NCBI GenBank assembly: GCA_014381465.1
Contig: JACNLP010000056.1
Location: 1-45,927 of the forward strand
DNA from: Flavobacteriales bacterium
Lineage (GTDB): Bacteria; Bacteroidota; Bacteroidia; Flavobacteriales; BACL11
Length of the DNA stretch: 45,927 bases
Reading direction: 5' to 3'
The position numbers and the translations under genes were made by a program. Below are positions 17,141 through 27,200 of the stretch, piece after piece (the first letter of the stretch is position 1; the number at the start of each line of letters is the position of its first letter). Under the pieces are notes generated by a model. That model saw nothing but the letters and a program-made list of their open reading frames with translations, ran no database searches and was not told where the DNA came from.

Positions 17141-17743
17141 CTATAATAGGTTTTTTAGTAAGTAAATAGCAGGAATTGTTATCATAAAAGCATCCATTCT
17201 ATCGAGCATACCCCCATGTCCTGGTATAAAGTTTCCAGAATCTTTTACTCCAGCTTCTCTTTTGAAATGAGATTCGATAAAATCGCCAAGAGTTGCTGTA
17301 AAAGGTAAAATTGCACTGATTATTAAAGGATCTCTTAGTGATGAAAAACCAAAATAAGAGTGCGATAAATAAGCTGCAATTAGAGTAAAGATAAATCCTC
17401 CTACAAATCCTTCCCATGATTTTTTAGGAGAAACAGAGGGCATGATTTTATGCTTACCCAGTTTAACTCCAACCAAATAAGCAAAGGTATCAAAAGTCCA
17501 GGTGAGAATAAATATAAATAAAATAATTTCAACTTCTAATAGTAATACTAACATCAGTGTCCAAACATAAAAGAAGTGGAAGGTTATCTTTTTGCCTTTT
17601 CTGAGTTTCCACATTTCATAAGTAGAAATAATAGTAATTAGGGAGAATAGTATAGTTCTTGACAAATCAGAATAAGAAGTTCCAAACCACATAATTGCCA
17701 CATAAATAGCTCCCGAAAATGCTCTTTTAAGAGTTTGGTTCAT
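17141..17743 (-). CDS. cdsA: phosphatidate cytidylyltransferase, compact form
   Basis: CdsA makes CDP-diacylglycerol from phosphatidate and CTP, feeding Psd via PssA. The C-terminal signature is intact: SPKKSWEGFVGG, then TLGDFIESHFKR and KDSGNFIPGHGGMLDRMDAF. At 200 residues it is clearly shorter than the usual 260-280. The shortage is internal: only about 45 residues separate STYEMW from TWTFDTFAYLVG, where I expect several more membrane helices. About six hydrophobic segments remain. It overlaps the DUF2007 gene by 17 bp and abuts psd. Confidence 0.92.
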   Translation of the reverse strand: MNQTLKRAFSGAIYVAIMWFGTSYSDLSRTILFSLITIISTYEMWKLRKGKKITFHFFYVWTLMLVLLLEVEIILFIFILTWTFDTFAYLVGVKLGKHKIMPSVSPKKSWEGFVGGFIFTLIAAYLSHSYFGFSSLRDPLIISAILPFTATLGDFIESHFKREAGVKDSGNFIPGHGGMLDRMDAFMITIPAIYLLKNLL

Positions 17744-17942
17744 CTTCTTGTTTTTTTATTAGCATTTTTGCCTTCATTACATTTTCTGAATCCACATAAA
17801 GCTCAACATCTCCAAAAGCCAAATAAGAGGAATCTTTTTTATTGATTGACATTGCAATGATATTATTTTCTTTAAGGAAGCCTTTTAGTAGTTCAATCTT
17901 AAAAAGATCGGTAGAGGTGTAAATTTTTATCCAATAATCCAC
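17727..17942 (-). CDS. DUF2007-type small protein
   Basis: 71 residues, soluble. The pattern WIKIYTSTDLFKIELLKGFL followed by a beta hairpin and ELYVDSENVMKAKMLI matches the DUF2007 fold (a PII-like putative signal-transducing domain). The start codon immediately follows the ftsH stop, and its end overlaps the cdsA start by 17 bp, so translation is probably coupled along ftsH-DUF2007-cdsA-psd. No function is known to me. Confidence 0.75.
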   Translation of the reverse strand: MDYWIKIYTSTDLFKIELLKGFLKENNIIAMSINKKDSSYLAFGDVELYVDSENVMKAKMLIKKQEDEPNS

Positions 17943-19931
17943 TTAGGATTTTTTGGTTTTAGGCTTCTTAATTTGCTCTTTATCCATTTCATTTAACTTT
18001 TCTTCCTCAAAAGAAGTCCATTTTCTTTTACCAAAAATATTTTCCAAATTTTCTTTGTAAATAACTTCTTTATCAAGTAAAAGTTCAGCCAACTCCATTA
18101 GTTGTTTTTTGTGTTTACCCAATATGGATTTTGCTCTTGTATATGCTTTTTCAATTAGTTTAGAAACTTCTTCATCTATCACTTTTGCAGTGGCTTCACT
18201 ATATGGTTTTGTAAAGGAATAATCTTGCCCAGAAGAATCGTAATAACTTCTGTTTCCTACTTTGTCATTCATACCGTAAACGCTCACCATAGCATAAGCC
18301 ATTTTAGTTACTTTCTCCAAATCGCTTAATGCACCTGTTGAAATTCTATCAAAAAATACATCTTCAGCTGCTCTTCCTCCAAGTGCTGCACAAAGTTCGT
18401 CTTGCAATTGCTCGGTTGTGGTTAGTTGTCTTTCTTCTGGTAAATACCAAGCTGCACCTAATGATTTTCCTCTTGGAACAATGGTAACTTTAATAAGAGG
18501 AGAAGCAAATTCTAGCATCCAACTTACAGTAGCATGTCCTGCCTCATGGTAAGCAATTGTTTTCTTTTCAATAGGAGAAATTATTTTTGATTTTTTTTCT
18601 AAACCACCAATAATTCTATCCACTGCATCCAGAAAATCTTGTTTTTCAATTTTCTTTTTTGCATGTCGAGCAGCAATAAGAGCTGCTTCATTGCATACAT
18701 TTGCAATATCTGCCCCAGAGAAGCCAGGAGTTTGTCTAGCCAAGAAATTTACATCAATATCTTTTGCCAAGACAAGTGGTTTCAAATGCACTTTAAATAT
18801 AGATTTTCTAGCAACTAAATCTGGAATATCAATATAAATCTGTCTATCAAATCTTCCAGGGCGAACAAGGGCTTTATCTAGTACATCTGCCCTGTTAGTT
18901 GCTGCCAATACAATTACCCCAGTATTTGTTCCGAAACCATCCATTTCTGTAAGTAGCTGGTTTAGGGTGTTTTCTCTTTCATCATTACTTCCTGTCATGG
19001 CATTTTTTCCTCTTGCACGCCCAATGGCATCTATCTCATCAATAAAAATAATAGATGGAGCTTTTTCTTTAGCTTGCTTGAAAAGATCACGAACTCTAGA
19101 AGCACCAACACCAACAAACATTTCTACAAAATCAGAACCAGATAAAGAGAAAAAAGGCACTTTCGCTTCCCCCGCAACTGCTTTTGCTAAAAGGGTTTTT
19201 CCCGTTCCAGGAGGACCAATAAGCATAGCACCTCTTGGAATTTTTCCTCCTAAACGAGTATATTTTTTAGGGTTTTTTAAGAAATCAACAATTTCTTCTA
19301 CTTCTTCTTTTGCTTCTTCCAGACCAGCTACATGCTTAAAAGTTACCTCCACTTTTTCTTTATCAAACAGGGTTGCTTTTGATTTTCCTATATTAAAAAT
19401 TTGACCACCTCCACCTACTCCTCCTCCACTCATTCTTTTCATGATAAAAAACCAAATAGCAATAAAAAACACAAGAGGAAGAATCCAACCTAGAATATCT
19501 CCTAAAACATCTTTTTCTGTTTTATAAGTAACACTTATTTTATCGTAATTATCAAAGTCAGCTTGTGCATCATTTAGTTGTTGATTAAAAGTTTCAACAG
19601 ATCCAATTTCAAAATAAAAGTGAGGGCCATTGTTAGTTGCTCCCCCTAATGGTTTTTGCTTCACATCTCTGAAATCTTCTTCTCCTAAATATTCTTTTTT
19701 AATGTAAATTTTTGCAATTTCTTTATTTACAATTACAACTTTTTCTACCTTTTGCTGCTGTAACATATCTCGATTAAACTCTTGCCAAGAAGTTTGTTTT
19801 GTAGTATCAAAATTAAAAAGTTGTAAGCCAAAAAAGAATAATGCAATAGCGGCATATATCCAAATAATATTGAACTTAAAGCCACCCTTTAATGCTTTTT
19901 TTGGTTGATTTTGTTTTTTTTGTTTTGTCAT
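17943..19931 (-). CDS. ftsH: ATP-dependent zinc metalloprotease FtsH
   Basis: A membrane-bound AAA+ protease for protein quality control. 662 residues. First membrane helix about 24-42, a periplasmic domain about 45-140, second helix about 150-165, then a glycine-rich linker. The AAA domain has Walker A GPPGTGKT, Walker [12 protein letters not shown] and the second region of homology ([20 protein letters not shown]). The zinc site is HEAGH near residue 461. The C-terminal tail is Lys-rich. The gene is 10 bp downstream of rsfS, and its stop touches the DUF2007 start. Confidence 0.98.
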   Translation of the reverse strand: MTKQKKQNQPKKALKGGFKFNIIWIYAAIALFFFGLQLFNFDTTKQTSWQEFNRDMLQQQKVEKVVIVNKEIAKIYIKKEYLGEEDFRDVKQKPLGGATNNGPHFYFEIGSVETFNQQLNDAQADFDNYDKISVTYKTEKDVLGDILGWILPLVFFIAIWFFIMKRMSGGGVGGGGQIFNIGKSKATLFDKEKVEVTFKHVAGLEEAKEEVEEIVDFLKNPKKYTRLGGKIPRGAMLIGPPGTGKTLLAKAVAGEAKVPFFSLSGSDFVEMFVGVGASRVRDLFKQAKEKAPSIIFIDEIDAIGRARGKNAMTGSNDERENTLNQLLTEMDGFGTNTGVIVLAATNRADVLDKALVRPGRFDRQIYIDIPDLVARKSIFKVHLKPLVLAKDIDVNFLARQTPGFSGADIANVCNEAALIAARHAKKKIEKQDFLDAVDRIIGGLEKKSKIISPIEKKTIAYHEAGHATVSWMLEFASPLIKVTIVPRGKSLGAAWYLPEERQLTTTEQLQDELCAALGGRAAEDVFFDRISTGALSDLEKVTKMAYAMVSVYGMNDKVGNRSYYDSSGQDYSFTKPYSEATAKVIDEEVSKLIEKAYTRAKSILGKHKKQLMELAELLLDKEVIYKENLENIFGKRKWTSFEEEKLNEMDKEQIKKPKTKKS

Positions 19932-19941
19932 TTTTTATTTG

Positions 19942-20319
19942 TTAAGCTAATTGTTCAATGCGTTTTATATTGGCATCAGCCCATAGGTTTTCTAATTTAT
20001 AAAAGTCTCTTTTTTCTTTATTAAATATATGCACCACCACATCAAAATAATCCATTAAAATCCACTCTTTATTATTTTCTCCTTCTGTGTGCCATGGCTT
20101 TTCTTTTATTGTTTTTGATACATCTTTCCGTAGATTATCTGCAATAGATAAAATATGTGTATTTGATGTGCCATGGCAAATAATAAAAAAATCGCAAACT
20201 GCCATTTCAATTTCTCTCAAATCTAAACTTACTACCTCTTTCCCTTTGTGCTGCTTTATTGAATCAATGATTGCTTTTACTAAAAGATCACTTTTTCTTC
20301 CTGCTGTTTTTTTACCCAT
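19942..20319 (-). CDS. rsfS: ribosomal silencing factor
   Basis: RsfS (Iojap/DUF143) binds uL14 and blocks subunit joining under starvation. 125 residues from the ATG at 20317-20319, chosen because the family begins just before LLVKAIIDSI; the open frame extends 12 residues upstream into the promoter. Conserved features: DLREIEMAVCDFFIICHG, ILSIADNLRK, and WILMDYFDVVVHIFNKEKR with YKLENLWADA. First gene of the unit with ftsH, DUF2007, cdsA and psd. Confidence 0.95.
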   Translation of the reverse strand: MGKKTAGRKSDLLVKAIIDSIKQHKGKEVVSLDLREIEMAVCDFFIICHGTSNTHILSIADNLRKDVSKTIKEKPWHTEGENNKEWILMDYFDVVVHIFNKEKRDFYKLENLWADANIKRIEQLA

Positions 20320-20328
20320 ATAAAATTT

Positions 20329-20350
20329 TAAATTTGCACTTGCAAAAGTA
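20329..20350. promoter_or_regulatory. back-to-back -7 boxes for birA (+) and rsfS (-)
   Basis: TAAATTTG at 20329-20336 points toward birA; the complement of 20343-20350 reads TACTTTTG and points toward rsfS. Between and within them lies a perfect inverted repeat TTTGCA-CT-TGCAAA (20333-20346). The two -7 boxes are only 6 bp apart, so RNA polymerase can occupy only one at a time. Confidence 0.55.
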
Positions 20351-20382
20351 ATCAATTTAAAGCGGATAAAAAAGCAATTCTA

Positions 20383-21126
20383 ATGGCTTCATTTTTTACA
20401 ACTAAATTTATAAAATTAGAGGAGACCTCTTCCACTAATGATTATACCTACAATTTATTAAAATTAGCTAAGATAAAAGAAGGAACTGTAGTTTCTGCCC
20501 TTTTTCAAAGTGAGGGGAAGGGACAAAGAGGCACGAAATGGGAGAGTGATTATGGTAAAAATATATTGATGAGTATTATGTTATCTCCTGATATAACAAT
20601 AGAAAATCAGTTTGAAATAAATATTTGTATTTCTCTTGCTTTGCATGATTTTGCAAAAAAATATTTTTATGATAAAACAAAAATAAAATGGCCTAATGAT
20701 TTATTGGTTAAAAAAGGAAAATTAGCAGGAATTCTAATTAAAAACATTATAAAAAAAGATAAAGTAAAGGATGTAATTGTTGGAATTGGAATGAATGTAA
20801 ATCAGATTAATTTTACTAACTTTTCTTTAAAAGCAACATCTTTTAAGAGAATTTTGAATCAGGAATGTGATTTACAAAAATTACAAAAAGAACTTTTGGA
20901 TTGTATTGAAAGTAGATATTTGCAATTAAAACGAAATGAATTTACAAAAATGAAAGAAGATTATTTATCGGTTTTGTATGGTTTTGAAAAAGAAAAACAC
21001 TACAAAATAAATAATAGAAAAATAAAAGCTAAAATTGTAGGAATTGATGAAATTGGGAAGCTCTTGCTAAAATTTGAAAATGGAAAAATTAAGAAGTTTT
21101 CTTTAAAAGAAGTGGTTTATTTATAG
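20383..21126 (+). CDS. birA: biotin-[acetyl-CoA-carboxylase] ligase
   Basis: Attaches biotin to the BCCP subunit of biotin carboxylases. 247 residues, class I (no N-terminal DNA-binding domain). Catalytic-domain motifs: EETSSTNDYTYN, EGKGQRGTKWESD (biotinyl-AMP loop, equivalent to GRGRxG), KWPNDLL and KLAGILIKN, then VIVGIGMNVN. The C-terminal SH3-like domain follows. Strongly A/T biased. It converges on the SRPBCC gene with a 6-bp overlap. Confidence 0.95.
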   Translation: MASFFTTKFIKLEETSSTNDYTYNLLKLAKIKEGTVVSALFQSEGKGQRGTKWESDYGKNILMSIMLSPDITIENQFEINICISLALHDFAKKYFYDKTKIKWPNDLLVKKGKLAGILIKNIIKKDKVKDVIVGIGMNVNQINFTNFSLKATSFKRILNQECDLQKLQKELLDCIESRYLQLKRNEFTKMKEDYLSVLYGFEKEKHYKINNRKIKAKIVGIDEIGKLLLKFENGKIKKFSLKEVVYL

Positions 21127-21510
21127 GTTTCTTAAACCCTTTGATGCGGCATTTAAAAAGTTATTGAGAGGTTTTTCTAACATCATCTTCATCATCATAT
21201 TTAACTCTGCATTTATCTCTAATTTAGCTTTTGAGTTGTCGCCATTTTCAGAAATTATACAATCTAATGTAAATGGGATTTGACTATTTTTTGCTACTAG
21301 TGAAATCTTTGAAAAATGAGTTTTTTCCGCTATTTCCAATTTAATTTCTGGCATACCTCCCATTTTGAAAGAGCAACTATCTTCTGTGGATTGAAAATCT
21401 TCTATTTGTGGAGGCAGAATAGACTTTAAATTATTGAGATTACTGAGTTTATTAAACAGCATTTCAGTACTCATATTTACCTCTACTTCTGGGCTTTTAA
21501 AATTTGTCAT
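21121..21510 (-). CDS. SRPBCC-fold protein
   Basis: 129 residues, cytoplasmic. The sequence pattern (FKSPEVEVNMSTEMLFNKL, LPPQIEDF and MMMKMMLEKPLNNFLNAASK) fits a START/Bet v1-like polyketide-cyclase fold common next to pyrE in Bacteroidota. The start at 21508-21510 is chosen because it lies 1 bp beyond the pyrE stop and gives the family-like N-terminus; the longer frame overlaps pyrE. Ligand unknown. Confidence 0.75.
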   Translation of the reverse strand: MTNFKSPEVEVNMSTEMLFNKLSNLNNLKSILPPQIEDFQSTEDSCSFKMGGMPEIKLEIAEKTHFSKISLVAKNSQIPFTLDCIISENGDNSKAKLEINAELNMMMKMMLEKPLNNFLNAASKGLRNL

Positions 21511-21511
21511 T

Positions 21512-22153
21512 TTATTCTCCCCATTTTGAAGGGTATTTTCTCCATTTTTCCAACAATCCCAAATCATTTTTTTTAATATAACCCTGTTTTAGGGCTTCTT
21601 GTAAAAGTGTAGGATAATCGCAAAGGGAAATAAACTTACAGTCTGCTTTTTTGAAATTTTCAGTAGCAGTATCAAATCCATAAGTAAAAATTGAAATCAA
21701 TCCTTTTACATTTAACCCTTCTTTTCTAAGGGCCTCCACAGCTTCCAAACTACTTTTTCCGCTACTAATCAAATCTTCAATTACAATTACCGACTGTCCA
21801 GATGTATATGTCCCTTCAATCATATTTTGTTTTCCATGTTCTTTTTTTGCAGAACGCACATAAATAAAAGGCAAACCCATTTCTTCTGCCACTAATGCTC
21901 CATGGGCAATAGCTCCAGTTGCAACTCCTGCAATAAGATTTGTAAGTCCGTATTGTTTCTGAATAATATTTGCTAACGATTGCCTGATAAAAGTTCTGCT
22001 CTCTGGAAAAGAGAGAATTTTTCGGTTATCACAATAGATTGGAGACTTCCAACCAGAAGCCCAAATAAAAGGATTTTTAGTTTGTAAAATAATTGCGTTT
22101 ATTTGCAATAAAGTTTTAGCAACTTGCTTACTTATTTCAATATCATAAATCAT
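21512..22153 (-). CDS. pyrE: orotate phosphoribosyltransferase
   Basis: Joins orotate and PRPP to form OMP in pyrimidine synthesis. 213 residues. Orotate/PRPP site SGWKSPIYCDNRK, flexible loop RSAKKEHGKQN, and the PRPP motif VIVIEDLISSGKSS are clear. The start at 22151-22153 matches the family and lies exactly 4 nt after a -7 box. It overlaps the start codon of the divergent NUDIX gene (shared CATG). SRPBCC gene downstream after 1 bp. Confidence 0.97.
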   Translation of the reverse strand: MIYDIEISKQVAKTLLQINAIILQTKNPFIWASGWKSPIYCDNRKILSFPESRTFIRQSLANIIQKQYGLTNLIAGVATGAIAHGALVAEEMGLPFIYVRSAKKEHGKQNMIEGTYTSGQSVIVIEDLISSGKSSLEAVEALRKEGLNVKGLISIFTYGFDTATENFKKADCKFISLCDYPTLLQEALKQGYIKKNDLGLLEKWRKYPSKWGE

Positions 22154-22625
22154 GTCGCAAAAATATAAAGTTTTCATTAACAACAAGGTAAAAATTATAA
22201 CAGATAATTGGGAAGAATTTTGCTTGCAATTTACCTTAATAAAAGCAGCTGGCGGATTAGTTTATAATAAAGAAAATGAGCTTCTAATGATTTTTAGAAA
22301 TGGAAAATGGGATTTGCCAAAAGGAAAATTGGAGGATGCAGAAAGTATTGAAAATTGTGCTATTCGTGAAGTACAAGAGGAATGTGGAATAAGTAATTTA
22401 CAAATTATAGAAAAACTAGCAGACACCTATCACATTTATAAGCATAATGGAAAGAAAATATTAAAACGTACCTTTTGGTTTAAAATGAAAACGGATTTCA
22501 ATGGCGAATTAGTACCACAAATAGAGGAGGGGATAATAAAAGTAGTTTGGGCGAAAAAGGATGAAATTCAAGAAAAATTACAAAATTCTTATGGAAATAT
22601 TAAAATACTTTTAGAAGATGAATAA
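22152..22625 (+). CDS. NUDIX hydrolase
   Basis: 157 residues. A short N-terminal part of about 30 residues precedes the NUDIX fold AAGGLVYNKENELLMIFRNG. The NUDIX box GKLEDAESIENCAIREVQEE-CG carries the full GX5EX7REUXEEXGU pattern. WKFKW-type features suggest diadenosine-polyphosphate-like or nucleotide substrates, but specificity cannot be read from sequence. Start overlaps pyrE start on the opposite strand. This divergent pair is familiar in Bacteroidota genomes. Confidence 0.88.
   Translation: MSQKYKVFINNKVKIITDNWEEFCLQFTLIKAAGGLVYNKENELLMIFRNGKWDLPKGKLEDAESIENCAIREVQEECGISNLQIIEKLADTYHIYKHNGKKILKRTFWFKMKTDFNGELVPQIEEGIIKVVWAKKDEIQEKLQNSYGNIKILLEDE
22158..22165 (-). promoter_or_regulatory. 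-7 box of pyrE inside the NUDIX reading frame
   Basis: The complement reads TATTTTTG, followed by CGAC and the pyrE ATG. A CTTG lies 18 nt upstream as a near -33 box. The predicted start is on the A of ATG. The box occupies codons 3-5 of the divergent NUDIX gene. Confidence 0.6.
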
Positions 22626-22645
22626 TCTAAAATTTGTTTTTAGAT
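22625..22645. terminator. weak AT-rich hairpin between convergent NUDIX and solute-binding genes
   Basis: ATCTAAAA and TTTTAGAT form an 8-bp stem around a TTTGT loop, starting at the NUDIX stop codon. It could act in both directions, but the stem is AT-rich and the following T-run (ATTTTTTG) is 6 nt away. Confidence 0.3.
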
Positions 22646-24223
22646 CTATAATTTTTTGATTGATTTTCTTTTTCTAACTCTTTTCAAGTCCAATAAATTC
22701 ATGGCATTGCTATTAAATCCAGAGATATTTGGTTTAGTAAAACGCAAAACTCTATCATAATAAAGAGGCACAATAACAGCTTGCTCAATTATCATTTTAT
22801 CCATTTGCTTGTAGAGTTCAAAGCGACTACTATCAGTTGTTTCCATAGCTGCTTTTTCGTACAAATTATCATATTCGTTATTTCTAAAGTGGGTATAATT
22901 AGGTCCGTTAGGGCAAAAATTTCTGGAATAAAAAAGGGCTAAATAATTTTCTGCATCTGCATAATCGGCAATCCAACTTCCTCTAAAAAAAGCAAGTTTG
23001 GAAGTAGCTACCATCTGCCTGTGAGTAGATGGAGGATTTACTTCTATCATTATTTTCAGATCAATTTCTGATAAGGAGTTTTGAATGTACTCGCACAAAT
23101 CTAGATAAGAAGAAGTAGTGGATAATATAATTTCTTTTTTTTTGTCAAAATTACTTTCAGCAATAAGTTGTTTAGCTTCTTCAGGATTGAAATTATACCC
23201 TTTCAGTTTTTCAGAAAATGAGGGAAGCCCTTTTGGGACAAAACCCTGTAAAGCTGGAGTGCCTATATTGTTTCTCAGATATTTGAGCATTTTCACTCTG
23301 TCAAAACCATAATTGATGGCTTTTCTTATTTCAATTGGTGGAGGGTCTTTCATTAAAAACCCTAGATATTCGGTATTCAAATAGGGTTGAGATTGCAAAA
23401 TAATTTTGTCTTTATATTTTGTTTTTAAAGTTCCATTTCTATTTAGTAATTCATCTTTATAAGATGCATCAATACCAGAAATAAAATCCAGCTTTCCTTT
23501 AAGAAACTCCAAAAAAGCTGCTTGTTTATCTTTTATAAATGTAATAGAAACAGCATCTAAAAAAGGAAGTTGCTTCCCATCTACTTTTTCAAAATAATTT
23601 TGATTTTTTCTAAAAACTAATTTAACACCATCTTTCCAGTATTGAAACTGAAACGGCCCTGTACCTATCGGATGTTCTCTGAAGTTAGAATTTTCTATAA
23701 TTTCTTTAGGAACAACTGAGCAATATTGCATGGAAAGCAATCCTAAAAAAGGAGGGAAAGGTTTTTTTAGCTTAATCTCAAAAGTAGTATCATTTATGGC
23801 TTTGTAGTTTTTCACATTAGCAAGAACCCATGCACCAGGAGCTGCTAATTCTTTACTTCTTAAACGATTAAAGCTATAAGAAAAATCAGTTGCTACTACT
23901 GTTCTGTTACCCTTAAAAAGTTTGTGATTGTGAAAAAAGACATTATTTCGCAAATGAAAAGTATAAAGCAATCCATTTTCTGAAATTTCCCAATTTTTGG
24001 CGATTGAAGGTGTAACTTCTAGCTTTTCATTGAGCTGCACCAAACCGCTAAAAAGTTGATTGCATGCCCAAATTGTAGCTTGATCTTTTGCAAAAGCAGG
24101 GTCAAGTGTAGCAATCCCAGAAGATTGATTGTAGCGAAATATTGACAGGTTTTCATCCTGCAATGGCGTACCACAAGAGAGTAGAAAAATAAAGAATAAA
24201 AAAAAGCCAGACCTAATATTCAT
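22646..24223 (-). CDS. peptide/oligopeptide ABC transporter solute-binding lipoprotein (SBP_bac_5)
   Basis: 525 residues. A lipoprotein signal peptide ends in LLSC (Cys about residue 17), so the mature protein is lipid-anchored. The body fits family 5 solute-binding proteins: LDPAFAKDQATIWACNQLFSGL, ITPSIAKNWEISENGLLYTF (here VTPSIAKNWE), FHLRNNVFFH, and YAD.ENYLALF toward the C-terminus. No permease or ATPase genes are adjacent, so its partners are elsewhere or it acts alone. The start region contains a hairpin described separately. Confidence 0.9.
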   Translation of the reverse strand: MNIRSGFFLFFIFLLSCGTPLQDENLSIFRYNQSSGIATLDPAFAKDQATIWACNQLFSGLVQLNEKLEVTPSIAKNWEISENGLLYTFHLRNNVFFHNHKLFKGNRTVVATDFSYSFNRLRSKELAAPGAWVLANVKNYKAINDTTFEIKLKKPFPPFLGLLSMQYCSVVPKEIIENSNFREHPIGTGPFQFQYWKDGVKLVFRKNQNYFEKVDGKQLPFLDAVSITFIKDKQAAFLEFLKGKLDFISGIDASYKDELLNRNGTLKTKYKDKIILQSQPYLNTEYLGFLMKDPPPIEIRKAINYGFDRVKMLKYLRNNIGTPALQGFVPKGLPSFSEKLKGYNFNPEEAKQLIAESNFDKKKEIILSTTSSYLDLCEYIQNSLSEIDLKIMIEVNPPSTHRQMVATSKLAFFRGSWIADYADAENYLALFYSRNFCPNGPNYTHFRNNEYDNLYEKAAMETTDSSRFELYKQMDKMIIEQAVIVPLYYDRVLRFTKPNISGFNSNAMNLLDLKRVRKRKSIKKL

Positions 24224-24244
24224 TTACGAAAATTTAATCTGGCT
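24205..24244 (-). promoter_or_regulatory. inverted repeat enclosing the start codon of the solute-binding gene
   Basis: On the minus strand AGCCAGA (24244-24238) pairs with TCTGGCT (24211-24205); the ATG at 24221-24223 sits in the 26-nt loop and eight T follow the second arm. It could terminate transcription from the upstream PKD gene or limit initiation. Stem only 7 bp, so this is tentative. Confidence 0.3.
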
Positions 24245-24263
24245 AAAATTAAAAAATTATTAC

Positions 24264-27200
24264 TTATCTCATCAAATTTACTTCACCATTATATACCCAA
24301 GGTTTTCCGTTAAAATCTGTAATAGCAATGTGGTACAAATAAACTCCAACAGGAACAACAACATCAAATCGATCTCTTCCATTCCAACCATTTTCTCTTT
24401 TTTCAGATACGAAAACATTTTCTCCCCAACGATTATAAATTATCATCTTGTAGTTAATCATACCTTTCCCGTATGCCATAAATTCATCATCAAGTCCATC
24501 ACCATTTGGTGTAAACGCATTCGGAATAAAGATGGTAAACTCAGGGCGAACGATTATTTCTTTATTGAATTTATCTGAGCAACCATCAGAATTAGTAACC
24601 ATAAGCGAAACGATATATGCACCTGTATCAGAAAAAGTAATTGTTGGATTTTGCTCAGTAGTTGTTTCTCCATTTCCAAAATCCCACATCCAAATATTTG
24701 CATCTATGGATTTATCATCAAAAGATACTGAAGGATTTATAATGGAAGGAATTTGTGTACTTGCAATAAATTCAGCAATAGGATTATTGAAAACACTTAT
24801 TATATTTGGATAAGTTTTAGAAATATTACATCCCAAATTGGAAGTTACATCAAGTGATACTGAGTAAGTTCCTGCATTATTGTAAGTATGAATCACCTCT
24901 TGTTTATCAGATGTAGTTCCATCTCCAAGATTCCAGTTCCAAGCAGTTATGTAGCCGCCATCAACTAATGTAAGATCAATAAACTTTATCTCTTCACCCA
25001 CACAAGATTGCTCATTTGTATAAATATCAACAACAGGAAGTGGTGAAATAGTGATATTATTAGAAGTTGAATTTTCACATAATTTATCACTAATAAGAGT
25101 CAAGTTTACCAAATAATTTCCTGTATTTTGATATTGATAAGAAGGGTTATTGTAATTTGCAGTACCGATTCCATCTCCAAAATCCCAATTCCAAGCAATA
25201 ATATTTCCAGATACAATATTAGAATTATCGTAGAATGCAGTGTTATCTCCTTCACAAATATAATTTGTAGTAAAAGATGGGTTTGGAAGCGGGTACACAA
25301 TTGCTTGATGCGTAATTTCTTCCTCACAACCCTTATCAGATGTTACAATTAAATGCACATCAAAACTACCATCTGTAAGATAAATATGATCTGTTTCATT
25401 ATCACCAACAAAAGTAGTTCCATCTCCAAAAGTCCAGTACCAATTTGTAATGCTTCCCATGTTAATGTTTGAAGTAGATTGAAATAAACTAAAATCATTC
25501 AAACAAGCTTCTGTTATGGTAAAGTCCGCAATTGGCAACTCATTTACTATTACATTTTTACTTATTTGATTTTCACATCCATAATCGGACAAAACATTAA
25601 GCGTAACCAAAAAAGTTCCGTTAGTTGCATACTGATATTTTGGGTTTTTCTGTGTAGATATACCTGTTCCATCACCAAAATTCCATATCCATTGTATTAG
25701 ATCTCCACTAATTGAAGTTGAAATATCATTAAAAGAAGTAAGCTCTTCAAAACAAACTTCATCTGATGTAAAATCAGCAAAAGGAGTAGAATAAATATCA
25801 ACTGTTTTGTAAATTCTTGTTGCACAACTATTATCTAAATTAGTTACTTGCAAACCCAATAAGTAGTTTCCTGCAGTTAGGTATTGATGAGTAGGATTTT
25901 GAGCAATTGACATATTTCCATCCCCCAAATCCCATGACCATAACAAATTATTTGTGCTTAAACCAGAAGTTGCTATAAGTTGTAGTACTTCATCCTCACA
26001 CTGATTTGAAAAACTGATAGAAGGTATAGGAATCTCTTGATTGACTACCACTCTTACTGTATCAGTATTTTGGCATTTTCCATCATAAACTGTTGCTGTA
26101 AAAATAGTAGTTGAATTTGGTGTAGCCATAGGGTTTAAAATAGTAGCATTGGATAGAAATGTTGCTGGCGACCATAGAATACTGCCAGAATCAGCAATAG
26201 CTAAAAGAGCAATGCTATCATTTTTACAGATAGAAACAGTATTTCCAGCATCAATATTTATAGTATTTATCACTATTGAATCTTGCGATTGAACATTAAA
26301 TTGACAAGCAAAACTATTTTCTAAAACTAAAGAAGGAAAATATATTCCTGGACTTAAATATAAATGAGAGGCATTACTATCTGCTGAAAAAGTACCATCT
26401 CCAAAATCCCAAAAATAAGAAGCAGTATTTATTGTGTTTGATATGAAAATAGCAGTATCATCATAACAAATATCATTATCTAAAATAGTGAAAGTACCCA
26501 TTGGTCCTGATATATTTATTAAACCATTTTGCACAAAAGTATCTTTACATCCAAAGCTGTTTTCTACCATGAGTTTTACATCAAATACTCCTGAGTTTGC
26601 ATACAAATGAGAAGGAGTATTAAGGTTAGAAGTACTGCCATCTCCAAATTCCCAAGTAAAAATAGTAGCATCTGCACTTGATAAGTTATTAAAACCACTA
26701 ATTAAAGGAGGGCAATTAGAACTTACAGTATTTGTAGTAAAATCAGCAATTGGCTCTTGTACTGTAATATGGCTATTTTTCATAAGTGTTTTTGCACAAC
26801 CAAAAGAATCAACAACCATTAAAGAAATGTCATAAATTCCATTCTGATTATAGGAATGAGTAGAATTTAAAGTGGTTGAAGTAGTTCCATCACCGAAATC
26901 CCAAATATATGACAAACCCAAACCTGAAGATTGATTTGTAAAATTAACTAGCTCATTAAAACAAGATGTAGTTTTACTTACTGAAAAATCGGAAACAGGA
27001 TATACAAACTGAATGTATTCTATTTTTTTCATTGAATCTCTACATCCATCAGTTGATTCGGCAAAAAGAGTAACATCATATAAGCCAGGATTATAATAAA
27101 TGTATTGTGGTTGGCTAAGAGTTGATGTTCCTCCATCACCAAATTGCCAAGAAACTGTAGATAAAGGATTACTTAAATCATTAAATTCAACAAGCATAGA

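Noticed and set aside
18967-19404. 145-residue plus-strand open frame opposite ftsH
   Set aside because: Antisense to the AAA domain coding region; composition mirrors the codons of the real gene.
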